Below are positions 45,348 through 57,150 of a DNA stretch of 64,000 nucleotides, one piece after another. The notes beneath the pieces are model-generated. The model worked only from the letters and a program-made list of their open reading frames with translations. It made no database searches and had not been told where the DNA came from. A program made the translations under genes and the position numbers. Origin of the DNA: Anthopleura xanthogrammica (Eukaryota > Cnidaria > Anthozoa > Actiniaria > Actiniidae); contig OZ025206.1 of assembly GCA_964019055.1 (NCBI GenBank), positions 20,491,078 through 20,555,077 of the forward strand, written 5' to 3'. How positions within the stretch are numbered: position 1 is the first letter of the stretch; each line of letters begins with the position of its first letter.

Positions 45348-45590
45348 AGAGCCTGATATCGTTTTTATTCACGAGTTTCCCGTCATATCGCGAACAAGCG
45401 AGTCCGCGAGCGAGTGAGCGATATGATACGGAAAACGAGGGTTTAAGGGTCGATTATATATTATCATATATCGCGAGATTTTATTGGACAGTTTGCCGTG
45501 AAGTGATATCGTATCACTTCATTGATATGGTTTTTATTCACGGCTTTATTTCACGGATATCGACCCTAAATGTGTAATAAAAGAATAAGA
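45348..45590. mobile_element. Complete member of the acatgttaagagc repeat family
   Basis: Starts tcacatgttaagagcctgat, contains cgagtccgcgagcgagtgag and aaactgtccaataaaatc-type text on the opposite strand, and ends cgaccctaaatgtgtaataa. Parts of it recur at 19119-19255, 20940-21175 and 32757-32900. Confidence 0.65.
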
Positions 45591-46406
45591 TTCTTAGTTT
45601 GAGTTGTAGTTTTCATGTGATCATGACTTCTCGTGCGCAACCGTTAAACAGAAAAAATGATACTTTAAGGAATTACACGGTCTGAATTTGAAAAGGGAAA
45701 ACATTACGCCCAAGCCGAAAAGGTCTATGACCCGAGGAGTGCGGTATTACTAATTGATTTTCAGGAATGGGTTAACGTTCTAGCCAAGGCCCCATCCACA
45801 CGCGTATACCCCTTTCACGTGACGTGATCAAGACAAGATGTAAAACAATAGAATTTTAATCTCCTGAGTGCAACCTATTGTTTTGTCCTCCAAATTGAGC
45901 TGCACGCATTCCGACGTTCTGCAAGGGCTCCATAATTTTTCATTCGTTAACGTGTACTTTTTGATGAGTTCAGCCCTTCCGTCCACACGGAAACGATGAA
46001 AACGCTCACCGCATACTTTCGAAAACACTTTCCAAAGGGATACTCTTGAAAACGCCGTTTGCGTCTTTTCGTGTGGACGGTATAAATACGAATACTTTAC
46101 GAAAAATGTTTCGAAAACGCTGACGTCATAATATGAGATGATATTCGCATGCATTTGTATTTGTTTTCTATTGTTTTAGAATCGCTTTCTTGTTTACATG
46201 TGGATGGGTGAAAACTTTTCGTAAACGATAACAGGTGAGTTTACGTGCACGTGTGGACAGACAGGATTCGTATATGAAAGTGTGCGCTTAATTTTGAAAA
46301 CGTATTGCCTGATTTCATACCGTTAGGGATTGAGCTACACAGCCTGTCTCCACCAATAGACATCATCACGGTACAGGAAATACCCGTGGCAGACAAGTTC
46401 CAATGG

Positions 46407-46576
46407 GCTATTTTCGAGACGCGTGAGCGCTTTCAAAAATATCGTAGGCGCAGACATGAAAAAGAGGCATTTTCGGGCAAGATCACGCGCGCTATTGACT
46501 CTGCCCGAAAATGCCTCGAGATCATGTCTGCGCCAGCGATATTTTTGAAAGCGCTCGCGCATCTCGAAAATGGTCT
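46407..46576. mobile_element. 170-bp foldback
   Basis: attttcgagacgcgtgagcg with tttcaaaaatatcg on the left is answered by cgatatttttgaaagcgctc and gcgcatctcgaaaat on the right. Both strands therefore show nearly the same open frame; it is not a gene. Confidence 0.8.
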
Positions 46577-46759
46577 ATTTCATGCTGTTTCCACTCATGA
46601 GATCCATAGAATCGTCCTTCTTATCCAACAAAGCGCAGGGTTTTAGTAACTACAGAATACCCCGCAAAAACGGCAAGGGGGGGGGGGGGGGAGGGGGGAT
46701 TCAGTCTACGCATCAAAACATAAAATATAAAACAAAATAGTAAAAAACAAAAAACTACT

Positions 46760-47115
46760 CATGGAAGTGGCTACGCGTCTACGCTTAGCCTCCTGCGCAG
46801 CCGCTGTGAGGCGCTTCCGGTTCCCGTCCGGAACCGGAACCGCCTCACAGCGGCTGCGCAGGAGGCTAGTCTACGCTTGGCTACGCGTCAGGAATGAGAA
46901 ATGGATTACCTGTGCCTTAGTTGCAACGTAGAAATCAAAGTCTTAAAGAACGAAGCACTACTCTTGGAAGTGGCTACGCGTCAGGATAGAGAAATGGGCT
47001 ACCTGTTCCTTAGTTGCAACGTAGAAATCAAAGTCTTAAAGAACTACTCATGGAAGTGGCTACGCGTCAGGATTGAGAAATGGGTCACCTGTGCCTTAGT
47101 GGCAACTTAGAAATC
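46760..47115 (+). repeat. Tandem repeat of about 85-95 bp, interrupted by a hairpin transposon
   Basis: Units start ggaagtggctacgcgtcagg and run through gttgcaacgtagaaatcaaa and gtcttaaagaac. Three units fall at about 46877, 46972 and 47057, and a part unit at 46762 is cut off by the hairpin at 46787-46868. Confidence 0.75.
46787..46868. mobile_element. 82-bp Mutator-like hairpin with 10-bp target duplication
   Basis: Consists almost only of the two ends of the element at 4045-5699 (agcctcctgcgcagccgctg and its complement) joined by a short centre. gtctacgctt flanks it on both sides (46777-46786, 46869-46878). Confidence 0.8.
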
Positions 47116-47389
47116 ATGAATCGGTCACCCTGTGGTGATAACGCGTAGACGCTTAGCCACTTGCTACACCAAGAAGGGAAGAAAGGAAGAAAGGAAGGGA
47201 AGAGAAGAGATGCGGGGTATTCGATAGCTGTACCTGTAAACCGGTCCTTGTAGCAACGAAAGCCTGTGAACGAGTTGCTCTGAATCAATTGACCACTTAC
47301 ATGAGCAAGAAAAAGCGTCTCACTGAACATCAAAGTGGAAATAAGAAATAGCATTCATTTGAAACTCTAAATGTTTTGATGACAGACAA

Positions 47390-48004
47390 GGCAAGGCACT
47401 TGAGGCGATGGACACTAAGAAATTGATGCTTGTGATCCTATTGGACTTGTCAAAGGCTTTTGATAGCATCGATCACAGAAGACTCCTCGCGAAGCTACAG
47501 GCATTAGGTGTTTGTCGCTCCGCTCTAGAATGGTTTAAAAGCTATCTATTAGAGTAGCGGCAGTACGTCAGAATTGGTGCTGAAGCTTCAGTCGAGCTTA
47601 GGTGACATTTTCCATGGAGTTTCACAAGGTTCTATATTAGGGCCGGCCCTTTTCACCATCTACCTTAATGATCTTTCTACCATCCCAGAGTTTGGTTCCC
47701 TGGAATCATGTTGATGATTCAAAACTGTATCTGTCATTTCCGGTCGCGGACGTACGTGCGCAATGCGGTGCAGCAGATTAATGAGGACTTATTGAAGATT
47801 GCCGCTTGGTGCTGCCACAACAGGCTCCTAATAAACCTGGACAAGACTAAGCTGTTGGTGTTCGTCACCCGACAGATGCTAAAGAAACTACTTGCTAACT
47901 TTCATGTCATCCTGCTCGGAAAAGAAATTATTCCAGCTTCCTTTGCACGAGACCTGGGACTGCAAGTAGACTCCACGTTAATTAAGCTACGACGAACACA
48001 TCAC

Positions 48005-48087
<83 letters not shown>

Positions 48088-48600
48088 GTAATAATAATAA
48101 TAATAATAATAGACTTTATTTCTATGTCAGTAAAATCTAGCTTACATAATAGTAAACTAATTGGGGACACCTATCTAAGAACCTATAAAAAGCCCATATT
48201 AAACACAATAAAATAAAAGTAAAATGAATAAAAGAGAAGGTAATAGGCCTTCCCTGATCCCGCATAACACCGTGTCTACATGTGTTGGTGGTTTATGTCA
48301 AATAAATAGAGTGAAACATCTCTTTGACACCAGAACATTGGAAAATGTTGTGATCGCTTTAGTTTTTAGTCGATTATACTATTGCTCATCAGTATGGGAT
48401 AATACATCGAAGAAAAACATCTTAAAGCTGAAAAGAATACAGAATTTTGCAGCAAGAATCATTACTAATACACGAAAGTTTGACCACATAACAGAGAACT
48501 AAGCTGGCTCCCTGTAAGCAGCACTCTAATATATAAAGATGTTATTCTCGTGTTCAAGCGTATCAAGGGATTAGCCCCTAGTTATCATAGCGGTCACGCG
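47390..48600 (+). pseudogene. Degraded non-LTR reverse transcriptase
   Basis: The translated order fits an RT domain: [67 protein letters not shown], then after a TAA microsatellite INRVKHLFDTRTLENVVIAL, FSRLYYCSSVWDNTSKKNIL and RIQNFAARIITNTRKFDHIT. Stops and frameshifts interrupt it, and the catalytic YADD-type region is disrupted. Dead copy. Confidence 0.85.
48003..48112. repeat. TAA microsatellite, about 110 bp
   Basis: An almost pure (TAA)n run inside the reverse-transcriptase remnant, with one interruption by TAG. Confidence 0.95.
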
Positions 48601-49760
48601 TTAAGTGACTTCACTCTAATGCTCTTAGCTTATTTTCCTTACAAGTAGCCACATGCATCCATCAGGTGCCGCATGGCCTCCCTCAACGATGACCTGCACT
48701 GATAACAGCATTTTAGATGTTACATAGTTATATCATTGGAGATTTTCCATAGAGCTTTTTGTTACGTCAATTGTATGGAAAAACGACTTCCGGGTACACG
48801 CTTATGCTCTAAGCCGGAAATGAGTTTAAAAAAAAGAATGGAAACGAGTTCACGCTATTAAGGAATGGACCATTAGATAGTTGATGGGGGGGTTGCGTAA
48901 ATCCCAAAAAAAAATATCGCGCAAGCTCTTAAACCTCAAAAAAATATCGCAGGCTCTTCTGTGCGAAAAAAAAATATCGAGCAAGCACAGGTCAAAGGTA
49001 ATGGCACGAACTTCATAAATATGTTGTGAATGCCCCTCAAATCACTGGAAATCGTTGTTCCGAGGGTCTCAATTTCCAAAATTTTTCGGGGGGGCATGCC
49101 CCCAAACCCCCCTACCTTCGCCCGCCTTTGACGATCGTTACCCTTCTTCCCAATACAATTCGGTCCCTGATAATGCATAATTGCATTGAACATCAGAATA
49201 TAATAAATTAGAACAGAATTCCAACTGCATGTTCAGTTTTCAATCCTGAAAATGTTAAACAAATTTCATTTTACATGTTCTTTTTTTTACATGTTCAGTC
49301 AATTTAAACTTCAAATTTTGCCGAAAAGCCCATATCTGATTGACCAATAAGTAATTTTGCCCTATGATGATTAATAACATTAATTATTCCATACTAGTTT
49401 TTTTTAAATATCGTGCAAGATCATGATGTTCAAAAAATAAATAAAAAAATAGGGGGTGGGACAAAAAAATAAATATCATGCAACTAAAATTCCTGCAAAC
49501 CCCCCTCCCTCCATCAATTATCTAATTGTCCGTCCCTAAGCTAATACAGTTAGAAAATTAAATATCTAAAGAATCTGTTCTTATGAAATGAGATTAGTTT
49601 GTTATTGAAAAAAAATGGCTTTTCCATACTACTTCCGGTTTAGAGCGTAAGTATGTGTCCAAGTGAACTCGAACTTGAATTCGAACTCAAACTCGAACTC
49701 GGTGCGAAGTATAAGTTAAATCTTAGCTTATACAGCTTATACTAGTAACTATGAAGCTGA
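48600..49760. other. No gene; intergenic DNA beyond the 3' end of gene E
   Basis: Contains G/C-run sequence with aaaaaatatcgc repeats (48900-48990) and a matching gttgatggggggg / ccccctccctccatcaattat pair near 48883 and 49500, probably the ends of a 640-bp MITE. No coding frame. Confidence 0.4.
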
Positions 49761-52700
49761 TCATTGTGACCTTTTCTTCTTTCTATCTGAACAAGTCTTC
49801 TTGTGCTCTTTCCGGTCCACTGCTTGACACTCTCTAAATAGAAGAAATAAATCACAGTAAATTAAAAATTAAAAATGTGAAACATGTTAAAATGAGGAGC
49901 ATGTATCAGTGTTAAACTTTCATACTCACTAGCTTTGGTTGACAATTAAAACCTTTTTTCCGTTTATCGAAGAACTGTTACATGCAGTACTTCGAAATTT
50001 AGGTAAAAGTGGAAGTTGAAAATAGAATCAGAAAACTATCGCCTTCTAGCTACATACTGTACTAGCCTGCGTGCAGCCCGACTAAACTCTGGTTAAGACC
50101 GTCTTAACCAGAGTTTAGTCGGACTGCACGCAGGCTATACAAGCTCTTGAGAGAATTAACCCTAAATTACCATGATATATCATGTAATATTCTTGATACT
50201 CCAAAGAAGATCACTAGACTTGCTGGTAATTAAGATATAATACATTAGAAGGATTGGGGAATAGCAAAGAGTTCTGCTCTCTGGAAAAACACATCATATC
50301 ATTTCAATTCCGGTTTCATTCCCTTACCTTCCACAATATGAGGCCTTGTGACATGGACATTGCTTCAATGTCAACTTCTCAGTCTCTTTATTAGGACATG
50401 TTTTGTTACTGCATTTCTTCTTAATAACCTTTGGGATTGGAAGCATATCTAAGATTCCCAATATTTTCTTAGAACCAACATCAACAGGTTCCATGAACGG
50501 CAATCGTTTTTCTTCAGCATCTTCACCTTTTTCTTTCCACTTTATAGTTTCCTGCAAGTCTCCCTCAATCGAGTGAAGAACTGCCAAATGATAGTGACAG
50601 TGGGGATATTTCTTGTCACATTCAGGTGCTTCTTGTAGATATTCCATGAACAACTGCTTGGCTTTCTTTCTGAGCTGGTCTTTTGTCCATGTGAGGTAGT
50701 CTCCTTTGGGTATTCTCTGGTTTGGGGGCGGCTCAAATGACTCTAGTAGCTCTTCATCAGGGTTTGGCTCGTGCTCATTTATGCTCAGATCCATCAAACA
50801 ATAAGCTAATCCAATTTTTGCTTCATAGTAACTGGGACAACAATCCAATGATTGCTGGAAGGCTTCAGCTCCATCTTTAAACAATCCGGTGATAATGTAA
50901 AAAGAACCCAAGTAGTAATACAGCTCATGCAACCAGCTGCTGTAGTCTTCTTCAAAGTTGTATGGATCTTCTTGGGGTGGCTTGTCTGGCTCAGCTTTCT
51001 TAATCAACTGAATAAGATTGTTTAAAGACATGGTTTTCTTGAAATCTAATTTATAACTGTCTAAACTAAGTTTTTGCTGCGTTGGATAGAATTTAACCAA
51101 CAAAAGCAAACCTTCAAAAAAATTAGGGTCAACTTTGAAATGTTCATAAATTAAATTAAAAAACTTGGGTAGAAAATATTGATTCCCTGTTATTTCAGGA
51201 AATGATTGTATGATAGAATTTTCATACAGAATTCCTTGTGCAATCAGTTTTATTCCTTCAGCAGTATCTGGAAATTTGCTTTCTTGAAGTGTACTTAGTC
51301 CTTTTTTCACAAGTCGAAATGCTTTAAGGTAGTGCTGTGCTGTTGGCGAGTCTGGGAATTGAGTGAATGTACTCTCCTGGAAGAGAGTTGGATTCGGAAT
51401 ATTGAAAGGATGCAGTTCTTCTTGTTTCATCTCCATTTTCTTGATGTCCAAATATTGTTGGACAGTGCTCTTTGAAATGTCTTGTTGGACTGTCTCTGAC
51501 TGTGTAGTGTCTGCTACATTTTGGTCATCTAACTTCTTGAGGACCTGCAGAAAAGAAGACTAGTTTTATCAATCTCACTTTTTTTTAATGATCTACTAAG
51601 TATAATATTAATAATATAATATATCAAATGATTATAAGCATGAAGTGTGGCTTGGTTGGTTAGTAATGTCTTGTCTGCTAAGCCAAAGGTGCATTGTTTG
51701 CAACTTTCAGTGACCTCACACACTTTTTTTAAGGAGCAAGTGTGGCTTGGTTGGTTAGTGTGCTGCCTGCTAAGCAAGAGGTCCATAGTTTGATCCTCGA
51801 TCAGTGACCTCACACACTACTTGGTGGTTTTGTAGTTGAAGTTTAGGAATCCAGCTCCATTGGTCTTGTTATTCAAGCTAAAATTTTTAAAACCATTAAG
51901 ATATAATGTTGTTATACTGTAGTTATTCTATGCTTTTCTTGTGATTTTATAAATTTTGGTAAAATCTAAGGTAAATTTCTCATGTAAACAATGAGCATGC
52001 AGTGCATTGTAGTTAACTAGGAATTTCTTTAATGAAAGAAAAGACAAATGACTAAAGAAAAGGAAACTCTGCCTGCAGGAAACACATGTACTAAATACAG
52101 TTGTATTAATTAATAATTCATTAATAATAGGGTAATTCCACAGTAATCTGCATGTCACGGAGGGGACATTTTGGAAGATAACATTTATATTTACTTTCTT
52201 GTTTAAGAGTATGGAACTTAATCTACACTAGTAGTGTAGTAGGTAGAACTACTAAAGACTCTACTAAAACAAACTATCTAAAAAGCCTTTCATGTATATG
52301 CAGGAATTAACATTTTATATTTCATTCTGTCATGGAGGGGATTGCAAAATAACAAGAAAAACATACTAAGAATGTAGACTCAATTTCTACTGAATAGATA
52401 AATGCAACAGCAACTTGAGTGGTACAACTTTATTTGGCTATCATTCACAATTAATACAACATGACATGATAAGCCATCAGAACTTGACAATGTTGCTAAC
52501 ACAAAAATAAGTATCACAAGGTAGTGTCACGGAGGGGACATTTTGTCCTATAAGCATTATCAATCAAAAAATGTTTTGTATTACTGTTATGTTAGATCCC
52601 TTTTGTCTAGTTAGTGGAGTACAACCCATGAGACTTGTAATGACTTATTTAACACGTTCATCGTATATGTATATAGAACATTTGAAAGTTATACCGGTAA

Positions 52701-55302
52701 GTTGAAATGTTTTTCTCTGGGCCATTTCAATATTCAAAGTTTATGTAGCTTTTTCATGAACAGATGCACCTTTGCAACTTCACTGTGATTTGCAATAGAA
52801 AAGAGGCAATTGCCTTGTAATATACAACTGGACCATAAAAGATACAGCTCGAATGGACTTCCTCAATGTCATTTCTATGTGGCCAGTCGAAGGTACTTGA
52901 GCTGGTAGCGTGAAGAAATTTGAGCTCATTTTTATTTCACCTTTAACACTGCTGCAGAAATGCTGGTATGCAATGAGCATGCACAAGGAATCATTCCCAT
53001 GATTCTTTGTACCTTAGTACTTAGTCTCCCATACATATATATATGTTAACTGAAAATAATGCTATAGTGTCATTTAAACAAAGAGTACAACTTTATTTAA
53101 GCCTTTCAAAATTGTCAAAACAATATTGACAGCTACTCAGACATATTAAGTTTTTAGAAATTATGAAAACAAAATTCAAAATCACAATTTCACAATTTAT
53201 TTGCTTGGATTCTTTGTACTCTCTACAACAAAATGTGTCCCTCTGTGACATTTTGTCACGGAGGGGACAATTTTTCCATGTATTATTTTCAATGTATTAA
53301 GATAATTTTTTTTTAAAAACATACACACAATAGTTTAGTTATTTATTACTTCAGTAGGTATCAGAGTTTCAATATGCTAGCTTTACTCTACCTTGAGATA
53401 ACAAAACTTTTTATTGTATAAATTGTCACAGAGGGGGCAGGTTATAGAGAAACTAAAATATCTTTTACTTCATTGACATATAATTGAGACCTCAACTTTT
53501 GGCATAGGATGTCTATGTAAAGTAGTTTATGCGACCATACATGTAGTTATCTAAAGATTTCCAATCATAACTATTTAACTGTATTGTCCCCTCCGTGACA
53601 CTTGAATTGAACACTTGACTTAATCAATCATAATTTATGACATATAATCATCGTACTGAGATCAAAAAACATATTCAGTTTGAAACTTTATCATTTCATT
53701 GTTATATAAAAACTGCTGAAAGGTAAACAAATTGAAATTTATTTTTCTTCATATCATGTCTGTTTTACTGTGGAATTACCCAATAATTAATTAATTGGTT
53801 CTCTCCTGTGCTTCCAGGGTTAGAATTTCAATTTTTTAATGACAAGATAATTACTTATCTTGTGCTTTGAGCAAATACAAGATAAATGGACTTAATGCAA
53901 ATGCAAAACCTATATTTTCCTTTGCATTATCATTGTTTTCTAAAAAGAGAACTAGCTAGAAAATGGGAGTTCAATTTCTTTTCACTTGATATTTGTAATT
54001 TTCAACTCACATTTCTGAATTATCTTGTGGGAATTTCGAACCTTGTGTTCAAAGGTTTTACCGGGTGCTCCGGTTTTCCTCCCTCCACAAAATCAACTTC
54101 TAAATTCCAATTAGAATGCAGTGGAAGAAAAGCCACTCTGTGGAATCCACTGTTAATTTGCATTTTTTTATTGGGCTGCCCTGTTGTTTATTGGAACAAC
54201 CAACTAATCCAGTAACAGATTTAAGGATAGGCCACAGTACTGTCTAGGATATAACAGGGCTTGAAATAACAGCCAGTCAGTCACCCGTTATGATGACTGG
54301 CCAAATTGGTTTATTTTAGCTTGGTCATACCCCATTTCTGGTTCAACATTACTTGTCAAAATGACCGGCAAGGGAAAGATCTGACTGGACAAGTTCATTT
54401 CTGGCTGGACATTGTCTGTTAACCAGCTGTCATTTCAAGCCCTGGACATATATAAGTATTTCCTAACAAACCTGCTTAGCTTGTTGTTCCCCATTTTTTG
54501 CAGCTTTTCCTAACCACCGCTTTGCTTTGTCCAAGTCCTTTGGATGTCCACACTCACCAGTCAGGTAAGCAAGACCAAGGTCTTTCTGAGCTTCAGGGTC
54601 ACCAAGCTCAGCAGCCTTCTTCAGGTAGTACAGTGCTTTTACTGGCTGAGGTTCTCCTTCAGGACAGTCACCACACATGTAATATTCATAAAGCTTTCTT
54701 AATGTAGTTAACTTTGCATCAATGTCGTATTTCCTCGCTGTTCCTCTTATATGACCTGATGGAGAACTGCTGTCTTCTTTGCCATCGTCGCGTGGTTCTT
54801 CTCCAGCTGCCCGTCTGTACCACTTGAAAGCCTCTTCTATATCCTTCTGAACCACCCTTTCAACACCACATCGATATGACTCTGCTAGATTTAGTTCAGC
54901 TTGGACACTGCCAAGTCGAGAGGCTTTCTTGTATAGTTTATGTGCTCTACGTTGATGAGGAACTGTTCCTTTTACATCTAGTAAATAACCAAGAGTTAGT
55001 ACATCTCCTGGTAAACTATTGCCATTTTCGATTGACTTTTCATACCAATGAATTGCAGTGTCCAAATCTTTCTCGATGTTCAGCTCTGGTATACCTTCTT
55101 GATAAATTGTAGCCAAATCAGCCTGTGCTTGCCAATCCTGGCGAGATTTAGCCTTTTCTTTTAATTTTTTAATTGAGCTATACCTAGATAAGATGTGCTG
55201 TTTCAGACTAAAGTTTTCGAAGTCAAAATCACCTCCAAGCATTGTTTGCATCGTCCGTTTTCCAACTGCTGAATTATCCATCACCTGATAACGGAGCGCC
55301 AT
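49761..55302 (-). CDS. SEL1-repeat / MYND-finger protein, gene E (3 exons, 706 aa)
   Basis: Exons: 55302-54472, 51544-50328 and 49833-49761, GT-AG with phases 0 and 2 as in gene C; 2121 nt. Exon 1 has the same length as in C (831 nt) and carries SEL1-like repeats, ending GKAAKNGEQQAKQ. Exon 2 holds the helical middle region and the first MYND cysteines (KKCSNKTCPNK, CPCHKASYCG). Exon 3 completes the finger with ECQAVDRKEHKKTC. The tryptophan usual in this MYND segment (DWNEHKK in C) is arginine here. Intron 1 holds a 1.65-kb DNA element and tRNA-like repeats. The upstream TATA-like and 18-bp motifs are shared with gene C. No NLR partner is found within the window. Confidence 0.88.
50063..50137. 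repeat. Nearly perfect 75-bp palindrome
   Basis: tagcctgcgtgcagcccgac runs to ggttaagac, then one central base at 50100, then the full complement back to caggcta. One mismatch pair was seen (cagcccg against cggactg). Lies in intron 2 of gene E. Confidence 0.9.
51645..51819 (+). repeat. tRNA-like repeat in intron 1 of gene E, two units
   Basis: gtgtggcttggttggttagt, ctgctaagcaagaggtccat and agtttgatcctcgatcagtg match the units in gene D intron 1, at the same side of the intron (close to the exon 2 acceptor) and in the same orientation relative to the gene. Confidence 0.75.
52130..53781. mobile_element. 1.65-kb non-autonomous DNA element with repeated TGTCACGGAGGGGACA motifs
   Basis: The ends gggtaattccacagtaa (52130-52146) and ttactgtggaattaccc (53765-53781) are perfect inverted repeats. 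Inside, tgtcacggaggggacattt-like motifs occur near 52153, 52328, 52527 and 53258, with variants near 53240 and 53425, and the reverse form near 53585. Motifs like these often bind a transposase. No transposase frame; intron 1 of gene E. Confidence 0.75.
54256..54444. mobile_element. CAGGGCT-type MITE, copy 3
   Basis: acagggcttgaaataacagc and gctgtcatttcaagccctgg are the inverted ends. It lies in intron 1 of gene E, about 30 bp from the exon 1 donor. Confidence 0.7.
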
Positions 55303-55305
55303 GTC

Positions 55306-55383
55306 TACAAGCAGTAAACGTTATTACGTGGACTAGCGTATAGTCATTGTATTCCAGACAGCTCTAATTTTTGGCGATGTATA
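55306..55383 (-). promoter_or_regulatory. Predicted TATA promoter and 5' leader of gene E
   Basis: On the minus strand TATACATCGCCAAAAAT (55383-55367) is followed 60 bp later by TAACGTTTACTGCTTGTA (55323-55306), just before the ATG at 55302. It is the counterpart of the gene C promoter. Gene D lacks a recognisable copy. Confidence 0.55.
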
Positions 55384-57150
55384 CTTAATTTTAGCGTGAA
55401 ATATCCTCTGCCTGAGAACTGAGTTAGGTTTTCCCTGTTGTTTTCGAAGCCATTTTGAATGTTAACGCGGTTTTCCCCATTAGCGAGCTATATTACAAGA
55501 GAAAATCTTTATACATTATCATGATAATTGGTGATGATTAGAATGCAAATTTTGGTCTGTTTGTATCACAGTCCCAGTGTCTCTCCACCAAATGTGTTAC
55601 ACCAGAGACTGGGTTCAAAATATTTACTGACAAAAAGCAAAGCACCAGAGGGGACCAGAGGGTGGATGAATTGAAAATGTTACTCGCATTTGCATCTTAT
55701 CTGACTTGTCTAGATGTTAAAGCGGTAAACAAATAAGTCGCTCCGTAATTCAATGGTTATTATAAACGGTCTTCTTCCATATCTTCGACACATAACCTCC
55801 GATATATACATAACCATGGTTTCTGGAAAATCTGGGGTTGCTGGAATCACAAAGGAGATATCTAGAGCAGTTTGATGTGTAAATGATTGTCTGACTCTCT
55901 TTAAAATAGCTTGACCTCTTCCCGACCTCTTGCATGGATGGCTTCAATATAGATTTCGCCGTTTTGAACTGATATATAGCGAGAAAAGTATATTTTATTC
56001 ACACTTTTATTTTAGTTTTAAGGTAAGAAATCATCCAAAGGCAGATATAATTCTGTAATTCAGTCTTCAAGGAACGCGGTAATAAAACTATATTTTGGTC
56101 TGAATGAGTGACGTGTGATGCCTGTTGCCTTCGATACTCATTCAATCACTCTAGGAGAATCGCGATACAAAACTTATTGCGATTTTAAGCCGTCAAAACA
56201 GGTTATATTGAAGGCGTTGGAAGAAAATATACGGTACTGCCAATACGGAATATATTTTCTCCCAACTAGCCGCCAAAAATCTTAATAAGTTATCGATAAT
56301 AGATATTTTTATGCACGAATATTTTTCTATCTGTGTTTCTTTGGAGGGTTTTTGTGGCACTGCTTCGCGAAGCAGTACCACTATGCTATCGAGCGATGTC
56401 CGTGAGTAAGTAAACTTTACACAGGAACCCCAAATATCAAAAAGAATGTCAACCGAAACGATCAATACCTTCTCGGATTTTCTCGAAAACTATAATAAAG
56501 TCCGGGAATAAAGTTCGGAACTCTTCGATTTAGAAACATCTTGGTTACAATATTTAAACAACATGTCTATGCAAGGAACATGGGCTGATCATATCATAAT
56601 ACAAGCTGTGGCCGACGCAATAAATTTAAAGATTCATGTAATCGAATCTGAAATGAAAATTATTCTGAAATGACCTTGGTTGAAGCACAAAATGCAGTAC
56701 AAAGTGTACCTCCTCCTATCGCAAGATCGCAAGATAACTGAGGTTTGAAAGAGGAACTGATTTTAAAAAATAAGTATAATTTAGCGCGATTTCCATTTAT
56801 ACCATTTATGTATGGTTTTATCTTCGTATTCCACTATATTTCACCTAATACAAAACATATAAACGACATCTTATCACCACATCCAAAACTCACGAAATGG
56901 ACATCTTGTACAAATTTCTTTAACACTATAAATCGCATTACTAGCAGTGCCACATGCGCTTTATAAGCGCTATTTGGGGGGGGGGGGGGGGGACTCGTGC
57001 AGCTGGTAGTGTAGGGTGGCAGGCTTTGGGACCTTTACTTCTTTGGAGGATTTTTTTAGGGGGGGGGATTGTTACCTACTCCCTCCCGAACATTTCTAAT
57101 CATAGTCCACCTTTCCAATAGACAAACAAAAATCAAAACACACAAGACTA
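55384..57150. other. No gene recognised; upstream of gene E
   Basis: Some short frames are present but show no family resemblance. tatattgaaggcgttggaag and similar text near 56200, with a cactgcttcgcgaagcagta palindrome at about 56358, suggest mobile-element debris. A G run lies at 56976-56992. Confidence 0.4.

Noticed and set aside
46305..46646. Overlapping similar proteins on both strands
   Set aside because: A 170-bp palindrome creates nearly the same frame on both strands. It is a foldback element.
47982..48170. Isoleucine-rich minus-strand protein
   Set aside because: Translation of the TAA microsatellite.
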